A DNA stretch of 22,908 nt, taken from positions 1 to 22,908 of the IMG/VR virus record IMGVR_UViG_3300033144_002007; one strand, written 5' to 3'. Source of the DNA: a virus. Shown piece after piece: positions 6,950-14,442 of the stretch. The notes below the pieces were generated by a model. It had not been told where the DNA came from, ran no database searches, and saw only the letters and a list, made by a program, of their open reading frames with translations. Made by a program: the position numbers and the translations under genes. How positions within the stretch are numbered: position 1 is the stretch's first letter; the number at the start of each line of letters is the position of its first letter.

Positions 6950-7534
6950 GTGTCCAATACCGATGCGGCCTTCGGACTTAGAGTCTGGGGCGAATTGTTA
7001 GGCGCTCATTTATACGGCGTGGCCACAGCATACGGCACGGCCATATATCTTGGCACTATGATGGAGCACAACGGGACTTCCTATGCCACCAAGTACGGTG
7101 GCGGGATACCTGGATGTGCAGTGGAAGAAACTGGTGCGGCAGGCAGTATTTTGGGTGCCGCCATAGCGATATTCGATTCTGACATGGATCCTGTTAATTA
7201 TCTGGCCGCCAGCACGACCGGCGACGGGGTAGTGGCGGGGTATGTGCTGATTGCAGATCATCCGATGCAGAAGTTTCTGGCGCAGGAAGATGGCGACACA
7301 ACGCCTGTTGCAGCAGCCTCAATCGGCTTAAATGCCGACATGATCGGAACGGGTGGAAGCACTACGACCGGAGTATCAACAATGGAGATAGACTCTGACA
7401 CCGTTAACACGACCAGCACGTTAGCAGTTAAGATTCTCTCATCCCATCCTGATGATACCATTGCTTCGGCGTATTGCAGGTTTATCGTAATGATTAACTC
7501 ACATCACAATGCACCCAACATAGATGGTGTATAG
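6950..7534 (+). CDS. Capsid decoration/stabilisation protein
   Basis: A 194-residue beta-rich, Gly/Ala/Thr-rich protein. It matches my memory of small structural proteins encoded just before the major capsid gene in many environmental podoviruses: an N-terminal AFGLRVWGEL-type opening, a central AVGLNAD-like segment here read as ASIGLNADMIG, then GVSTMEIDSDTVNTTSTL and a terminal IVMINSHHN. It starts with GTG, supported by a near-perfect TAAGGAGGT (6936-6944) five bases upstream. This implies strong translation, as for other capsid-block genes. The role on the capsid surface is inferred from family context. Confidence 0.75.
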   Translation: MSNTDAAFGLRVWGELLGAHLYGVATAYGTAIYLGTMMEHNGTSYATKYGGGIPGCAVEETGAAGSILGAAIAIFDSDMDPVNYLAASTTGDGVVAGYVLIADHPMQKFLAQEDGDTTPVAAASIGLNADMIGTGGSTTTGVSTMEIDSDTVNTTSTLAVKILSSHPDDTIASAYCRFIVMINSHHNAPNIDGV

Positions 7535-7543
7535 GAGGGTATT

Positions 7544-8470
7544 ATGTGGACAAGAGCGAGATTCGTAGATGAGTACGTACCAGGATTATTCGCTGTTGCT
7601 ATTGATACCTACACCACGAACCGTGCCGAAGCGATGTGGGATAAGTTAGTAACAGTGAAGACCTCGAAGAAAAAGAAAGAGGAGAATACCGAAAGATCGG
7701 GCTTGGATGTTCCTATCCTGAAGCCGGAGGGGCAGCCGATTAGTTATGATACTCAGCTTAAAGGAGCAAAACAAAGCTGGATTCATGACGTCTATGCCCT
7801 TGGTGTTCGTATAACGGAAGAGGCCGTTGATGATAACCTTTATGAGTTAAAGGGCGGCAGCGAAGGCGACCTGAAAGAAATCTTCCATGATCTTGGAGAG
7901 GCAATGGGCAACAACCTCGAAGTGCTCATGGCAAGGTTTCTGAATAGCGCAACCGCTACGACCTATCACACGGAAAGAGATGGTTCCACGGCTCTTATCT
8001 CTGATTCTCATACCCTGTTGGGCGGGACTACGTTTGATAACAAATCCACAAACGCAGACCTTACCTATTCGGCCTTTTGGTCGGTCCTGGTTGCTGCTGA
8101 AAACCAGTACAACCACAGGGGCCATAGGGTAAAGAAAAGAGTCGAGAAGCTTTGGTTCCCCCCACAGCTTGAGAGGAAGGCTTTGGAGATCCTGAAGTCA
8201 ACCGACAGGCCGGACACGGCAAACAGGGCTGTATCAGCCTATGCGCAGAGTGGCCGGAAGATTCAAGCCATGAACTGGAACCAACTGACCGACACCGATG
8301 CGTGGCACATGCAGTTGGAAGGGGACGGGATTATCTTTTTCTGGAGACGTAAGACTCGATTCGCAAGAGAAGGGGACTTCCAGACCGGAGATTTAATGGT
8401 GAAGGCAGACCAGAGATTCTCCGCTGAGATCAATGATTACAGATCCTTCTATTCAAATGTCCCTGCATAA
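7544..8470 (+). CDS. Major capsid protein (HK97 fold)
   Basis: The building block of the icosahedral head. At 308 residues it is within the HK97-fold range. Recognisable parts are: a charged Lys/Glu-rich stretch at 41-51, which could lie in the E-loop; a long acidic spine-helix region (KEIFHDLGEAMGNNLEVLMA, 111-130); a P-domain segment LWFPPQLERKALEIL (203-217); LTDTDAWHM (248-256); and the C-terminal signature REGDFQTGDLMVKADQRFSA (275-294) followed by NDYRSFYSN, common to capsid proteins of this class. AGGAGGGT sits four bases before the ATG. No cleavage site or fused protease is evident. The gap after it is rich in RNA structure. Confidence 0.9.
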   Translation: MWTRARFVDEYVPGLFAVAIDTYTTNRAEAMWDKLVTVKTSKKKKEENTERSGLDVPILKPEGQPISYDTQLKGAKQSWIHDVYALGVRITEEAVDDNLYELKGGSEGDLKEIFHDLGEAMGNNLEVLMARFLNSATATTYHTERDGSTALISDSHTLLGGTTFDNKSTNADLTYSAFWSVLVAAENQYNHRGHRVKKRVEKLWFPPQLERKALEILKSTDRPDTANRAVSAYAQSGRKIQAMNWNQLTDTDAWHMQLEGDGIIFFWRRKTRFAREGDFQTGDLMVKADQRFSAEINDYRSFYSNVPA

Positions 8471-8510
8471 TCAGGTACTTACGTCAATCATGGTTTTACA
8501 GTATTATGCT

Positions 8511-8555
8511 TAATTTCCAATTTTATACCAAATCTTACACGGTATAAGGAAATTA
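8511..8555 (+). promoter_or_regulatory. Long bulged hairpin after the capsid gene
   Basis: TAATTTCC (8511-8518) pairs with GGAAATTA (8548-8555), and TTATACC (8523-8529) pairs with GGTATAA (8541-8547). This gives a 15-bp perfectly paired stem with a four-base bulge (8519-8522) and an 11-base loop. Without a downstream T-run it is more likely an RNA stability or processing element than a terminator. The role is inferred. Confidence 0.55.
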
Positions 8556-8580
8556 ATGGAATAGAATTATCAACAACTAC

Positions 8581-8669
8581 TCAGGGGGTTGGGTGATGAG
8601 CCCGCCCCCTGATACAAACGGGTAAGCAGGGATGCAAATTCCCTGAGCAGCCTGTTGAGAGAGACAGGG
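8581..8669 (+). promoter_or_regulatory. Cluster of three stem-loops in the leader of the beta-helix gene
   Basis: Stem 1: TCAGGGGG (8581-8588) with CCCCCTGA (8605-8612), continued inside by GGGT (8591-8594) with GCCC (8600-8603). Stem 2: CAGGGA (8627-8632) with TCCCTG (8640-8645). Stem 3: CCTGT (8651-8655) with ACAGG (8664-8668). The repeated CAGGG/CCCTG words allow alternative pairings between stems. The cluster ends about ten bases before the SD of the gene at 8692, so it would be its 5' leader. It matches no riboswitch class that I can identify. Confidence 0.5.
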
Positions 8670-8691
8670 TGTTCCAAGAAAGGAGTTTATT

Positions 8692-9666
8692 ATGGGTTTG
8701 ACGAATTTTCCGAATGGCGTGACGAGTTTTGGTATTCCTGTTTTTGGTGGACTTCCTCCGACTTTTGGGGATGTGTATTTTGTAGATTATCGCAATGGCA
8801 GCGATGACGATGACGGCAAAACACCCGAGTCGGCAGTTAAGCTACTCAGTACTGCGTATGGTCTTTGCACTACAAACAACAACGACATTATCTTGATTGA
8901 TGGGGACTCGGCCATAGTTGAAACAGAAATGATTACCTGGTCGAAAAACCGCATTCATGTTTACGGATGTGACGGTGCGGGACATCTTGGGGTTGGTCAT
9001 GGTGCACGCATTACCATGGGCGTAACTACGGCCGCTACCGATCTCGCCCCTGTTAAGGTAACTGGGGTTAGAAACACTTTTACCAACTGTAAGTTTGAAT
9101 CCACAAACACTAAGGCCGAGAGCCTTTATGGTCATATCGAGGCTGGTGAGTTCACAACGTACAACAGGTGTTCGTTTATCAAGATTACCGATCTTGACCA
9201 AACATCTGCTGCGGATATTGTAGCGGAGGGTGATGGCACTACTTGGTGTGACTGTGAGTTTGGAGCGGCCACAATACTAACATCTGTTGCACGCCATACA
9301 ATGCTTGTTGATAAGATTGTCGGCTCGACCGGGATGTACGACAATAACTTTAAAGACTGTAATTTTATTGCCTACACAAGCGATGCTGACAAGAATTTTG
9401 TCAAGGTCGTTGCTGCTGGTGATGGTCAACGATATGCAATGTTTAGAGGCTGTGCTTTTATAAATTGGGATTTAGCTGCTGGTGGGACAACAATGACAAA
9501 TGCTGTTGCGGCTCCTGCCGGTTCTGAATTGCAAATGGTTTTTGATTCTAACACTATTGTGGTTGGCTGTACAAACTTTGCTGCTGCGGCAAATAACGTG
9601 GGTGTCCATATTTGTGCCGCTGTGCCAACCGCCGCTACATCAGGTATTGCTGTAAACGCAGCTTAA
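8692..9666 (+). CDS. Right-handed beta-helix (pectin-lyase-like) structural protein
   Basis: A 324-residue protein. The N-terminal LTNFPNGVTSFGIPV (3-17) is an opening I associate with phage structural proteins encoded after the capsid gene. YFVDYRNGSDDDDGKTP (29-45) is the usual entry into parallel beta-helix proteins. The body has repeated rungs with Cys-x-Phe at residues 133, 160, 188, 223 and 254, plus a related Cys at 293, spaced 27-39 residues. This is consistent with stacked helix turns. No enzymatic residues stand out, so I favour a capsid- or tail-attached decoration or receptor-interacting protein over an active polysaccharide lyase. AAAGGAG precedes the ATG at a good distance. The next gene follows by one base. 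Confidence 0.7.
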   Translation: MGLTNFPNGVTSFGIPVFGGLPPTFGDVYFVDYRNGSDDDDGKTPESAVKLLSTAYGLCTTNNNDIILIDGDSAIVETEMITWSKNRIHVYGCDGAGHLGVGHGARITMGVTTAATDLAPVKVTGVRNTFTNCKFESTNTKAESLYGHIEAGEFTTYNRCSFIKITDLDQTSAADIVAEGDGTTWCDCEFGAATILTSVARHTMLVDKIVGSTGMYDNNFKDCNFIAYTSDADKNFVKVVAAGDGQRYAMFRGCAFINWDLAAGGTTMTNAVAAPAGSELQMVFDSNTIVVGCTNFAAAANNVGVHICAAVPTAATSGIAVNAA

Positions 9667-9667
9667 C

Positions 9668-10102
9668 ATGAGAGCGGCTAAAGTCTCACACACGGATTCT
9701 GACTACCTCGCCAGAGGAACTCATGATGGAGCCAACGGCGGGGTAGTTCTCCGTAATGATGGGGCGGATTTCAAGTCGTGTGGGGTTACGGTCGGGGTAG
9801 CTGTCTATAATGACACGGACGGCTCCAGTGGGCTTACCACGGCTGTAACAGAGAACGAAGTAACTTGTACGCTTTCAGGCGGGTCGAACAATACCTGGAG
9901 CAGGGGAGATCAATACTCAATATTCAAAACGAGCGCCAAGGATAGCTCTATCTCAAGCATCAGTGTAGATCGCAGGTTTGGCAGAAAGGTGGTTCGGGGA
10001 GATGTCCTGACAAGAAAGGGATTCTTTCCAGATGATGTTGATTTGGACGAAACTGTTGATGAGGTCTTCGGGCCAGGGCAACCATTGGGAAGTCACGATT
10101 AG
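9668..10102 (+). CDS. Small beta-rich structural protein sharing a domain with the adaptor
   Basis: A 144-residue protein. Residues ~24-90 form a beta-rich module with LTTAVTENEVTCTL and GGSNNTWSRGDQYSIF. A similar module lies in the protein encoded next to it (GGTDNEWDTSDAFII). The C-terminal part (SVDRRFGRKVVRGDVLTRKG, then FPDDVDLDE and FGPGQP) looks like a separate attachment tail. It starts one base after the beta-helix stop with no strong SD, so coupling is likely. Its location between the beta-helix protein and adaptor suggests a head-completion or neck component. No enzyme motif is seen. Confidence 0.65.
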   Translation: MRAAKVSHTDSDYLARGTHDGANGGVVLRNDGADFKSCGVTVGVAVYNDTDGSSGLTTAVTENEVTCTLSGGSNNTWSRGDQYSIFKTSAKDSSISSISVDRRFGRKVVRGDVLTRKGFFPDDVDLDETVDEVFGPGQPLGSHD

Positions 10103-10110
10103 GGGGCGAG

Positions 10111-11016
10111 ATGGACGGGAAAAGCATGGCAAGGAGAGTACGAAACCTCTTAAATGAGCCGTCAACTTCTTCGTTTCTCGACTCACGTACTACCTTCGAT
10201 TTTTTGTTTGAGGCTGCAAAAACCTGGACAATTATTTCAAAGTGTCTTCGTAAAACACAGAGCATTACCACAGTGGCCGAACAGCAAGGGTATTCTTTAG
10301 ATGGTGACTTCCTGGGGCATTTCCTGCGTGACGATGACAGGGACTTTTTTTTGAAGTATAATGATGGAAGCGATGATCACTTCCTCGACTTCAAGCCATA
10401 CCAAGAGATTGTCCGTGATAACAACACTGATTCACAAAGCGTTCCGAGCTACTGGGGCATAACCACTGACCCGACACTCGATGACCAGATCACGGGCACG
10501 GCCAGTGCGGATGGAGATGCAACCGGAGGCAAGTCACGGCTTACGGTTGCAAGTGCAGCATTCGCTGATGTAACCCCTGGTGATACGATTCATAACACGA
10601 GAGATGCTTCAGACGGCGTAGTGGTCAAGGTTGTATCTACCGTAGCCCTGGATACGTGCCTATTCGGTGGCACGGATAATGAGTGGGACACTTCAGACGC
10701 TTTTATTATCCAGCCAAGGGGCAGGTTGCAGCTTGTTTTTGACCCGCCGCCGTCAACCGACAGTCATACAGCAACGATATACGCACTCCAGACCCCGCCT
10801 CCGGTTTATTCAGACTATGACGTGTATCCGTTTGCCTTTGACTATGCGGAGGCTTTGGCGAAGTATGCTGCATGGCTTTACAAGTACAGAGACAAAGAGC
10901 CTGAGTTCGGAAATGCGTGGTATCAGTTCTTTCTTGCACAGGCTAATAAATACGGCGAGCTTTTCAAGGAAGCGGCCGGTAGAGACACCTCAAGAATTGT
11001 GCCGAGGTTTAGGTAA
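10111..11016 (+). CDS. Head-tail adaptor (connector) protein with inserted beta domain
   Basis: The adaptor ring that binds beneath the portal and receives the nozzle. The order of parts fits podovirus adaptors: N-terminal helices (~5-48), a YSLDGDFLGHF strand region, VPSYWGI (111-117), then RLQLVFDPPP (205-214), a beta strand run, and C-terminal helices EALAKYAAWLYKYRD (247-261) and FFLAQANKYGELF. Residues ~122-203 between YWGI and LQLVF look like an inserted beta domain related to the previous gene product. The SD is GGGGGCGAG before ATG. The stop overlaps the next start as TAATG. At 301 residues it is longer than the ~170-200 of adaptors without the insert. Confidence 0.75.
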   Translation: MDGKSMARRVRNLLNEPSTSSFLDSRTTFDFLFEAAKTWTIISKCLRKTQSITTVAEQQGYSLDGDFLGHFLRDDDRDFFLKYNDGSDDHFLDFKPYQEIVRDNNTDSQSVPSYWGITTDPTLDDQITGTASADGDATGGKSRLTVASAAFADVTPGDTIHNTRDASDGVVVKVVSTVALDTCLFGGTDNEWDTSDAFIIQPRGRLQLVFDPPPSTDSHTATIYALQTPPPVYSDYDVYPFAFDYAEALAKYAAWLYKYRDKEPEFGNAWYQFFLAQANKYGELFKEAAGRDTSRIVPRFR

Positions 11017-13286
11017 TGTCAAAAGACCGGAAATCAGGCGTAATTCAGCTATTAAAACCAGACACGGTTCCGTTCCAAGGAGGTTGCAATACTGTCCTTG
11101 AGACACAGCAGATTCCAATGGGCGGGTACTCCATGGTTCAGAATATGCGAGGCACCCATCCAGGATTCATACAGCGCAAGGGCCAGAGAGCACAGCACTC
11201 AACGGCGGACGGAACAAATACCGTTCTTTCCATGTATCAGTTTACTAAGAACAGGGTGGCTGAAAAGCACTTTTTTGCTCAAATGTCTGATAATGACGTC
11301 TTAAAAGCAACTACCGACCCTCCAGGATTGACCACGGGAGTTTTTGGCACAGAGAGTTTTTCGGGGTCTGCAAGCTCAATCCCCGCTTCGTGGAGCAATA
11401 TAAAGGACACGCTTTTATTCTCAAACGGAGTTGACCAACACCAGATTTATCACGGCACGCTCACCTATATAGACAGGATTATTCATTACAACGGTGCGGC
11501 GGCCCCGCCTACTGTTCCGACCCTTGGCTATGATTATTCAGACGAAGCCACGGACGGGCTTACAACAACCGTGGTGGTTTTAGACTCATGGGACACATAC
11601 GCTAATAACGAGTGCGTGTTTATTAAGACTCCGGTTCCGGTGTCATCTATTACCTTTACGGTTTCGGCGGCGAACGGCACAACTTCGACACTATCGGCTT
11701 ATTACTGGAACGGGTCATGGACGCAAGTAACGGGCCTAAATGATGGTACGGATTCGGGTGGAGCAACATTAGCTCAAAGCGGTGCGGTGACATGGACGCT
11801 CCCGACAGACTCATATCCTAATTACATGTACGGCGAGTGCGGCTACTGGTATCAGTTCAGGGTTTCAGCGGCCCTTGATACCGAAGTCGAGGTCACGGCG
11901 ATCCAGTTCACAAGCACATGGCAGAGCATTGAGAACGTGTGGGACGGGAATCCAGTTAATGTAATCGAAACACAATTCTATGATGCCTCGGCTGATATTT
12001 ATAAAACCTTTGGTTATACTTCAATAGAGATAGACTCGGCCACGTCTTCAGATAAAATTTATTTTGCCTCAAGCGATCCCATCTGCGGGATATATGTCGA
12101 TGTGGGGACCAAGCCTAACTCAACAGCAAGCACAACGATTAATGCGGTATATTACTGGAATGGCACGGCGTGGGTTTCCGTTGGGACTATTACAGACGGT
12201 ACAGCAGGACTTTCCAATTCCGGCTGGATTACGTTTCCACGAACTACGGCCCATAAGTTACAGTTTAACAAGAACCAATATTATGCGTATTGGTACTATT
12301 TCACGGTTGACCAGATACTAAACGATGATGTGATTATTTCTCTTTATACACAGCCGTATTTTGACATTAATGATTTTGGGAAAGGATATTGCAACACGGT
12401 CTGGAAGGAAAGGGCCGTGTATGGATTCGACAGAGATCAGTATATCGTGGTGTCGGCCAAGGGCAACCCACAAACCTTGAATGGTGATGATTATGCCATC
12501 TTAGAACCAGGAGACGGACGCTCCAACAAGCCAGTAGCAATGCGATGTTTTCATAATGAAATGATGGTGTGGCAGGAAGAAAAAGGCCGTGAGGGTGGTT
12601 GCCTGACGCTGTTTGAGGGGTATTCTCCGGCTACTTTTGGAAAGTTGGTGCTCTCTACTAAGATAGGAACCCTGAACGCTAAGTGTGTTGTAATAGTTGA
12701 TGGGGTTTATACTTCCACAAAGACAGATGAAGTTGTGGGTAAGATCGGGTTCTTTCTTTCGCATTATGGTGTGTTCATGACAGATGGCAGATTTGTTACG
12801 GGCATATCAGACGATATTCAGAACTACTTTGATCCGCTTAAAAACGAATGTATCAGGCGTGGTTATGAAGATCAGATGTGGCTCGAGCATGACACGGCGT
12901 ATAATGTACTTAGAGCAGGTCTTGTATCGGGAAGCGCAGCCACTACTTGTAATATATTTCCGGTCTATGATCTTGCTGATAAAACATGGTCATTCGATTC
13001 TTTTGAACAAAAACCTTCTTGCATGACAGAAGTTGAGGCTGGAAGCGGGGACATTGATATAATCCAGATGGTCGGCGGGACAGGAGACGGCTTGGTATAT
13101 CAATCCAATTACGGGAACAATGATGTGTCAACAGCAATAGATGCTTATGCCATTATCGAGCTAAACGCCAAGGGGCGTGAGATGTGGCTTAGAGAAATGA
13201 TCCTGCGGCTTAGAAAGAACGAGGGTGGCTGTACCGTCACGCCTTACGTGGACGGGGTAGCTCAAAATGCAATAACGGTTGATTAG
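11016..13286 (+). CDS. Tail nozzle / tail tubular-type protein
   Basis: A 756-residue, almost all-beta protein, probably the nozzle that extends the portal-adaptor channel. The N-terminal FQGGCNTVLETQQI (20-33), the Asn-Met-Arg pair (VQNMRGTHPGFIQRKG, 41-56) and many short beta repeats (DTLLFSNGVDQ, RCFHNEMMVWQ, LSHYGVFMTDGRF) are typical of propeller-like nozzle proteins. The middle carries two copies of a ~100-residue domain with YYWNG at 229-233 and 379-383. It follows the adaptor with a TAATG overlap, the expected neighbour. The length is closer to T7-type tail tubular B than to P22 gp10. Confidence 0.8.
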   Translation: MSKDRKSGVIQLLKPDTVPFQGGCNTVLETQQIPMGGYSMVQNMRGTHPGFIQRKGQRAQHSTADGTNTVLSMYQFTKNRVAEKHFFAQMSDNDVLKATTDPPGLTTGVFGTESFSGSASSIPASWSNIKDTLLFSNGVDQHQIYHGTLTYIDRIIHYNGAAAPPTVPTLGYDYSDEATDGLTTTVVVLDSWDTYANNECVFIKTPVPVSSITFTVSAANGTTSTLSAYYWNGSWTQVTGLNDGTDSGGATLAQSGAVTWTLPTDSYPNYMYGECGYWYQFRVSAALDTEVEVTAIQFTSTWQSIENVWDGNPVNVIETQFYDASADIYKTFGYTSIEIDSATSSDKIYFASSDPICGIYVDVGTKPNSTASTTINAVYYWNGTAWVSVGTITDGTAGLSNSGWITFPRTTAHKLQFNKNQYYAYWYYFTVDQILNDDVIISLYTQPYFDINDFGKGYCNTVWKERAVYGFDRDQYIVVSAKGNPQTLNGDDYAILEPGDGRSNKPVAMRCFHNEMMVWQEEKGREGGCLTLFEGYSPATFGKLVLSTKIGTLNAKCVVIVDGVYTSTKTDEVVGKIGFFLSHYGVFMTDGRFVTGISDDIQNYFDPLKNECIRRGYEDQMWLEHDTAYNVLRAGLVSGSAATTCNIFPVYDLADKTWSFDSFEQKPSCMTEVEAGSGDIDIIQMVGGTGDGLVYQSNYGNNDVSTAIDAYAIIELNAKGREMWLREMILRLRKNEGGCTVTPYVDGVAQNAITVD
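11613..12356 (+). repeat. Tandem domain duplication inside the nozzle gene
   Basis: Residues ~200-300 and ~350-447 of the nozzle protein can be aligned on shared landmarks: YYWNG followed by W and a V run, DGT, a Ser-Gly then Trp-Thr/Ile and a proline, and WYQF versus WYYF near the end. The DNA copies are diverged, so the duplication is old and visible only at protein level. Confidence 0.7.
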
Positions 13287-13295
13287 GGGGGTACA

Positions 13296-13859
13296 ATGAA
13301 ATTTAGCATTGGCGACAAAACAGATGCTCAGATGGTGCGAAACTCAAAGAACCTTCATGGCTTCACCATAGGTTCTGTGTGGGAGTGGGAGCATTATCGA
13401 GATGGAAAGCTGATTGATACGTGGAAACAGGGGAATACATGCACGGCAGAAGGGCTTAATGCACTCCTGGACATCATGTTCCACGCCTCAACTCAAATTA
13501 CCACCTGGTATGTTGAGATATTTGAATCAGACACGACTCCGGCTGATGGAACAACTTATGCTGTTCCTGTGTACACTCCGAGTACCGCATATGATGAGGG
13601 AACAAGGCCGGAGTATGTGGAAGCGGCAGCATCAAGCAAGTCTATCACCAATAGCGCAAACAAGGCCGTCTTTACCATAAACGCAACCAAGACCATCTAT
13701 GGGGCTGCTTTAGTAGGTGGCGGATCGGCAGCTACTACAAAAGGAGATACTGCGGGTGGTGGCACGCTTTTTTGTGCAAGCAAGTTTGCGGCCAGCAAGA
13801 GTGTAGTCGATGACGATGTACTTAATGTCACGATTACTATAACTGTCGCAGATACTTAA
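13296..13859 (+). CDS. Hypothetical virion structural protein
   Basis: A 187-residue beta-rich protein of a type I remember from phage tail regions: an opening WEWEHYRDGKLIDTWKQGN (residues 29-47), then an aromatic TWYVEIFES strand, and a final part with IYGAALVGG and AGGGTLFCASKFAA followed by a V/T/I strand. The ATG is preceded by a run of six G residues that can act as an SD. The position right after the nozzle suggests a tail appendage or attachment protein. No catalytic motif is seen, and the exact role is unknown. Confidence 0.65.
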   Translation: MKFSIGDKTDAQMVRNSKNLHGFTIGSVWEWEHYRDGKLIDTWKQGNTCTAEGLNALLDIMFHASTQITTWYVEIFESDTTPADGTTYAVPVYTPSTAYDEGTRPEYVEAAASSKSITNSANKAVFTINATKTIYGAALVGGGSAATTKGDTAGGGTLFCASKFAASKSVVDDDVLNVTITITVADT

Positions 13860-13875
13860 AAAATAGAGGTTATTA

Positions 13876-14442
13876 GTGGCCGAATACGACGTTGCTTTAT
13901 CGGAATCTTTATCTGCCGATGATGCGTTGGCAGTCGGGTGGACTGCTGAATGTATTTTGGCCGAGTCGCTTTCTTCTGATGACGCCTTAGCGGTTGCAAC
14001 TGGCGTTACGCTAAACGAGTCCTTATCGTCTAATGATGTATTAGCAATAAACTGGACCGCATATCCATCAATAGCCGAATCGCTATCGTCTGACGACACA
14101 AATGCGGTTAACTGGACGGCCTATTGTGCCATTGCAGAGGGTCTGTCTGCTGATTACACGGACGTTGTTGACCATTCAAACGTGTATGGCAGGTTCAGGG
14201 AGTCGCTTAATTACAACGGGAACACATTACAGCTTAAGATTCAAAACAACATAGTCGGACAAACCATCTTGTTGGAAGATATAGGATTGCTTCTTTATGC
14301 TAATGAGGTCCAGCGACAAAACACTTATGGCATGAATCTTAAGAATCAAAGTATTCGATTAAAGGTTCAGAACAACACGGTTGATGAAATTGTTCACCTG
14401 TTTTCGATTGGTGTAAAAATTTACAGCAACGAGGCCCGATGA
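13876..14442 (+). CDS. Repeat-containing tail appendage-like protein
   Basis: A 188-residue protein that starts with GTG, supported by AGAGGT ending five bases upstream. The N-terminal half consists of about five 18-20-residue repeats of the type ESLSSDDALAVNWTAY, with the ESL/EGL word at residues 10, 30, 48, 68 and 88. The C-terminal half has two ~36-residue copies: residues 110-145 with LKIQNN and LLLYANE, and residues 152-187 with LKVQNN and VKIYSNE. This looks like a modular fibre or linker protein. The stop overlaps the next ATG as ATGA. Function is inferred only from repeats and position. Confidence 0.7.
   Translation: MAEYDVALSESLSADDALAVGWTAECILAESLSSDDALAVATGVTLNESLSSNDVLAINWTAYPSIAESLSSDDTNAVNWTAYCAIAEGLSADYTDVVDHSNVYGRFRESLNYNGNTLQLKIQNNIVGQTILLEDIGLLLYANEVQRQNTYGMNLKNQSIRLKVQNNTVDEIVHLFSIGVKIYSNEAR
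13894..14175 (+). repeat. Five degenerate ~60-bp in-frame repeats
   Basis: These encode the ESLSSDDALAVNWTAY-type units of the protein at 13876. Spacings are 60, 54, 60 and 60 bases, so one unit is shorter by two codons. The DNA words have diverged (TCG/TCC/TCT swaps), while the protein pattern is kept. Confidence 0.75.

Larger units (their letters stand above)
8471..8691. other. Non-coding, structure-rich gap between capsid and beta-helix genes
   Basis: 221 bases with no convincing gene, the largest gap in the window. The two structured parts are listed separately (8511-8555 and 8581-8669). A possible -10-like TATTAT lies at 8502-8507, with a poor TTACGT 17 bases upstream. I do not call it a promoter. 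No T-run follows any of the stems, so none is a standard intrinsic terminator. The gap ends with AAAGGAG at 8680-8686, the SD of the next gene. Confidence 0.7.

Noticed and set aside
8479-8507. Sigma70-like promoter TTACGT-17-TATTAT after the capsid gene
   Set aside because: The -35 is poor and such pairs are frequent by chance in A/T-rich gaps; without transcript ends it is not callable.
8471-8596. Open frame of 41 codons after the capsid stop, as if read-through could extend the capsid protein
   Set aside because: 41 open codons are not rare by chance, the extension looks unlike a protein domain, and the stop context is ordinary. Long hairpins lie inside it, which fit better as non-coding structure.
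8600-8660. Resemblance to cobalamin riboswitch words (CCCGCC, ATGCAAATTCCC)
   Set aside because: The conserved boxes are in the wrong order and the B12-box CCCGCxACTGT is incomplete; no B12-related gene follows.
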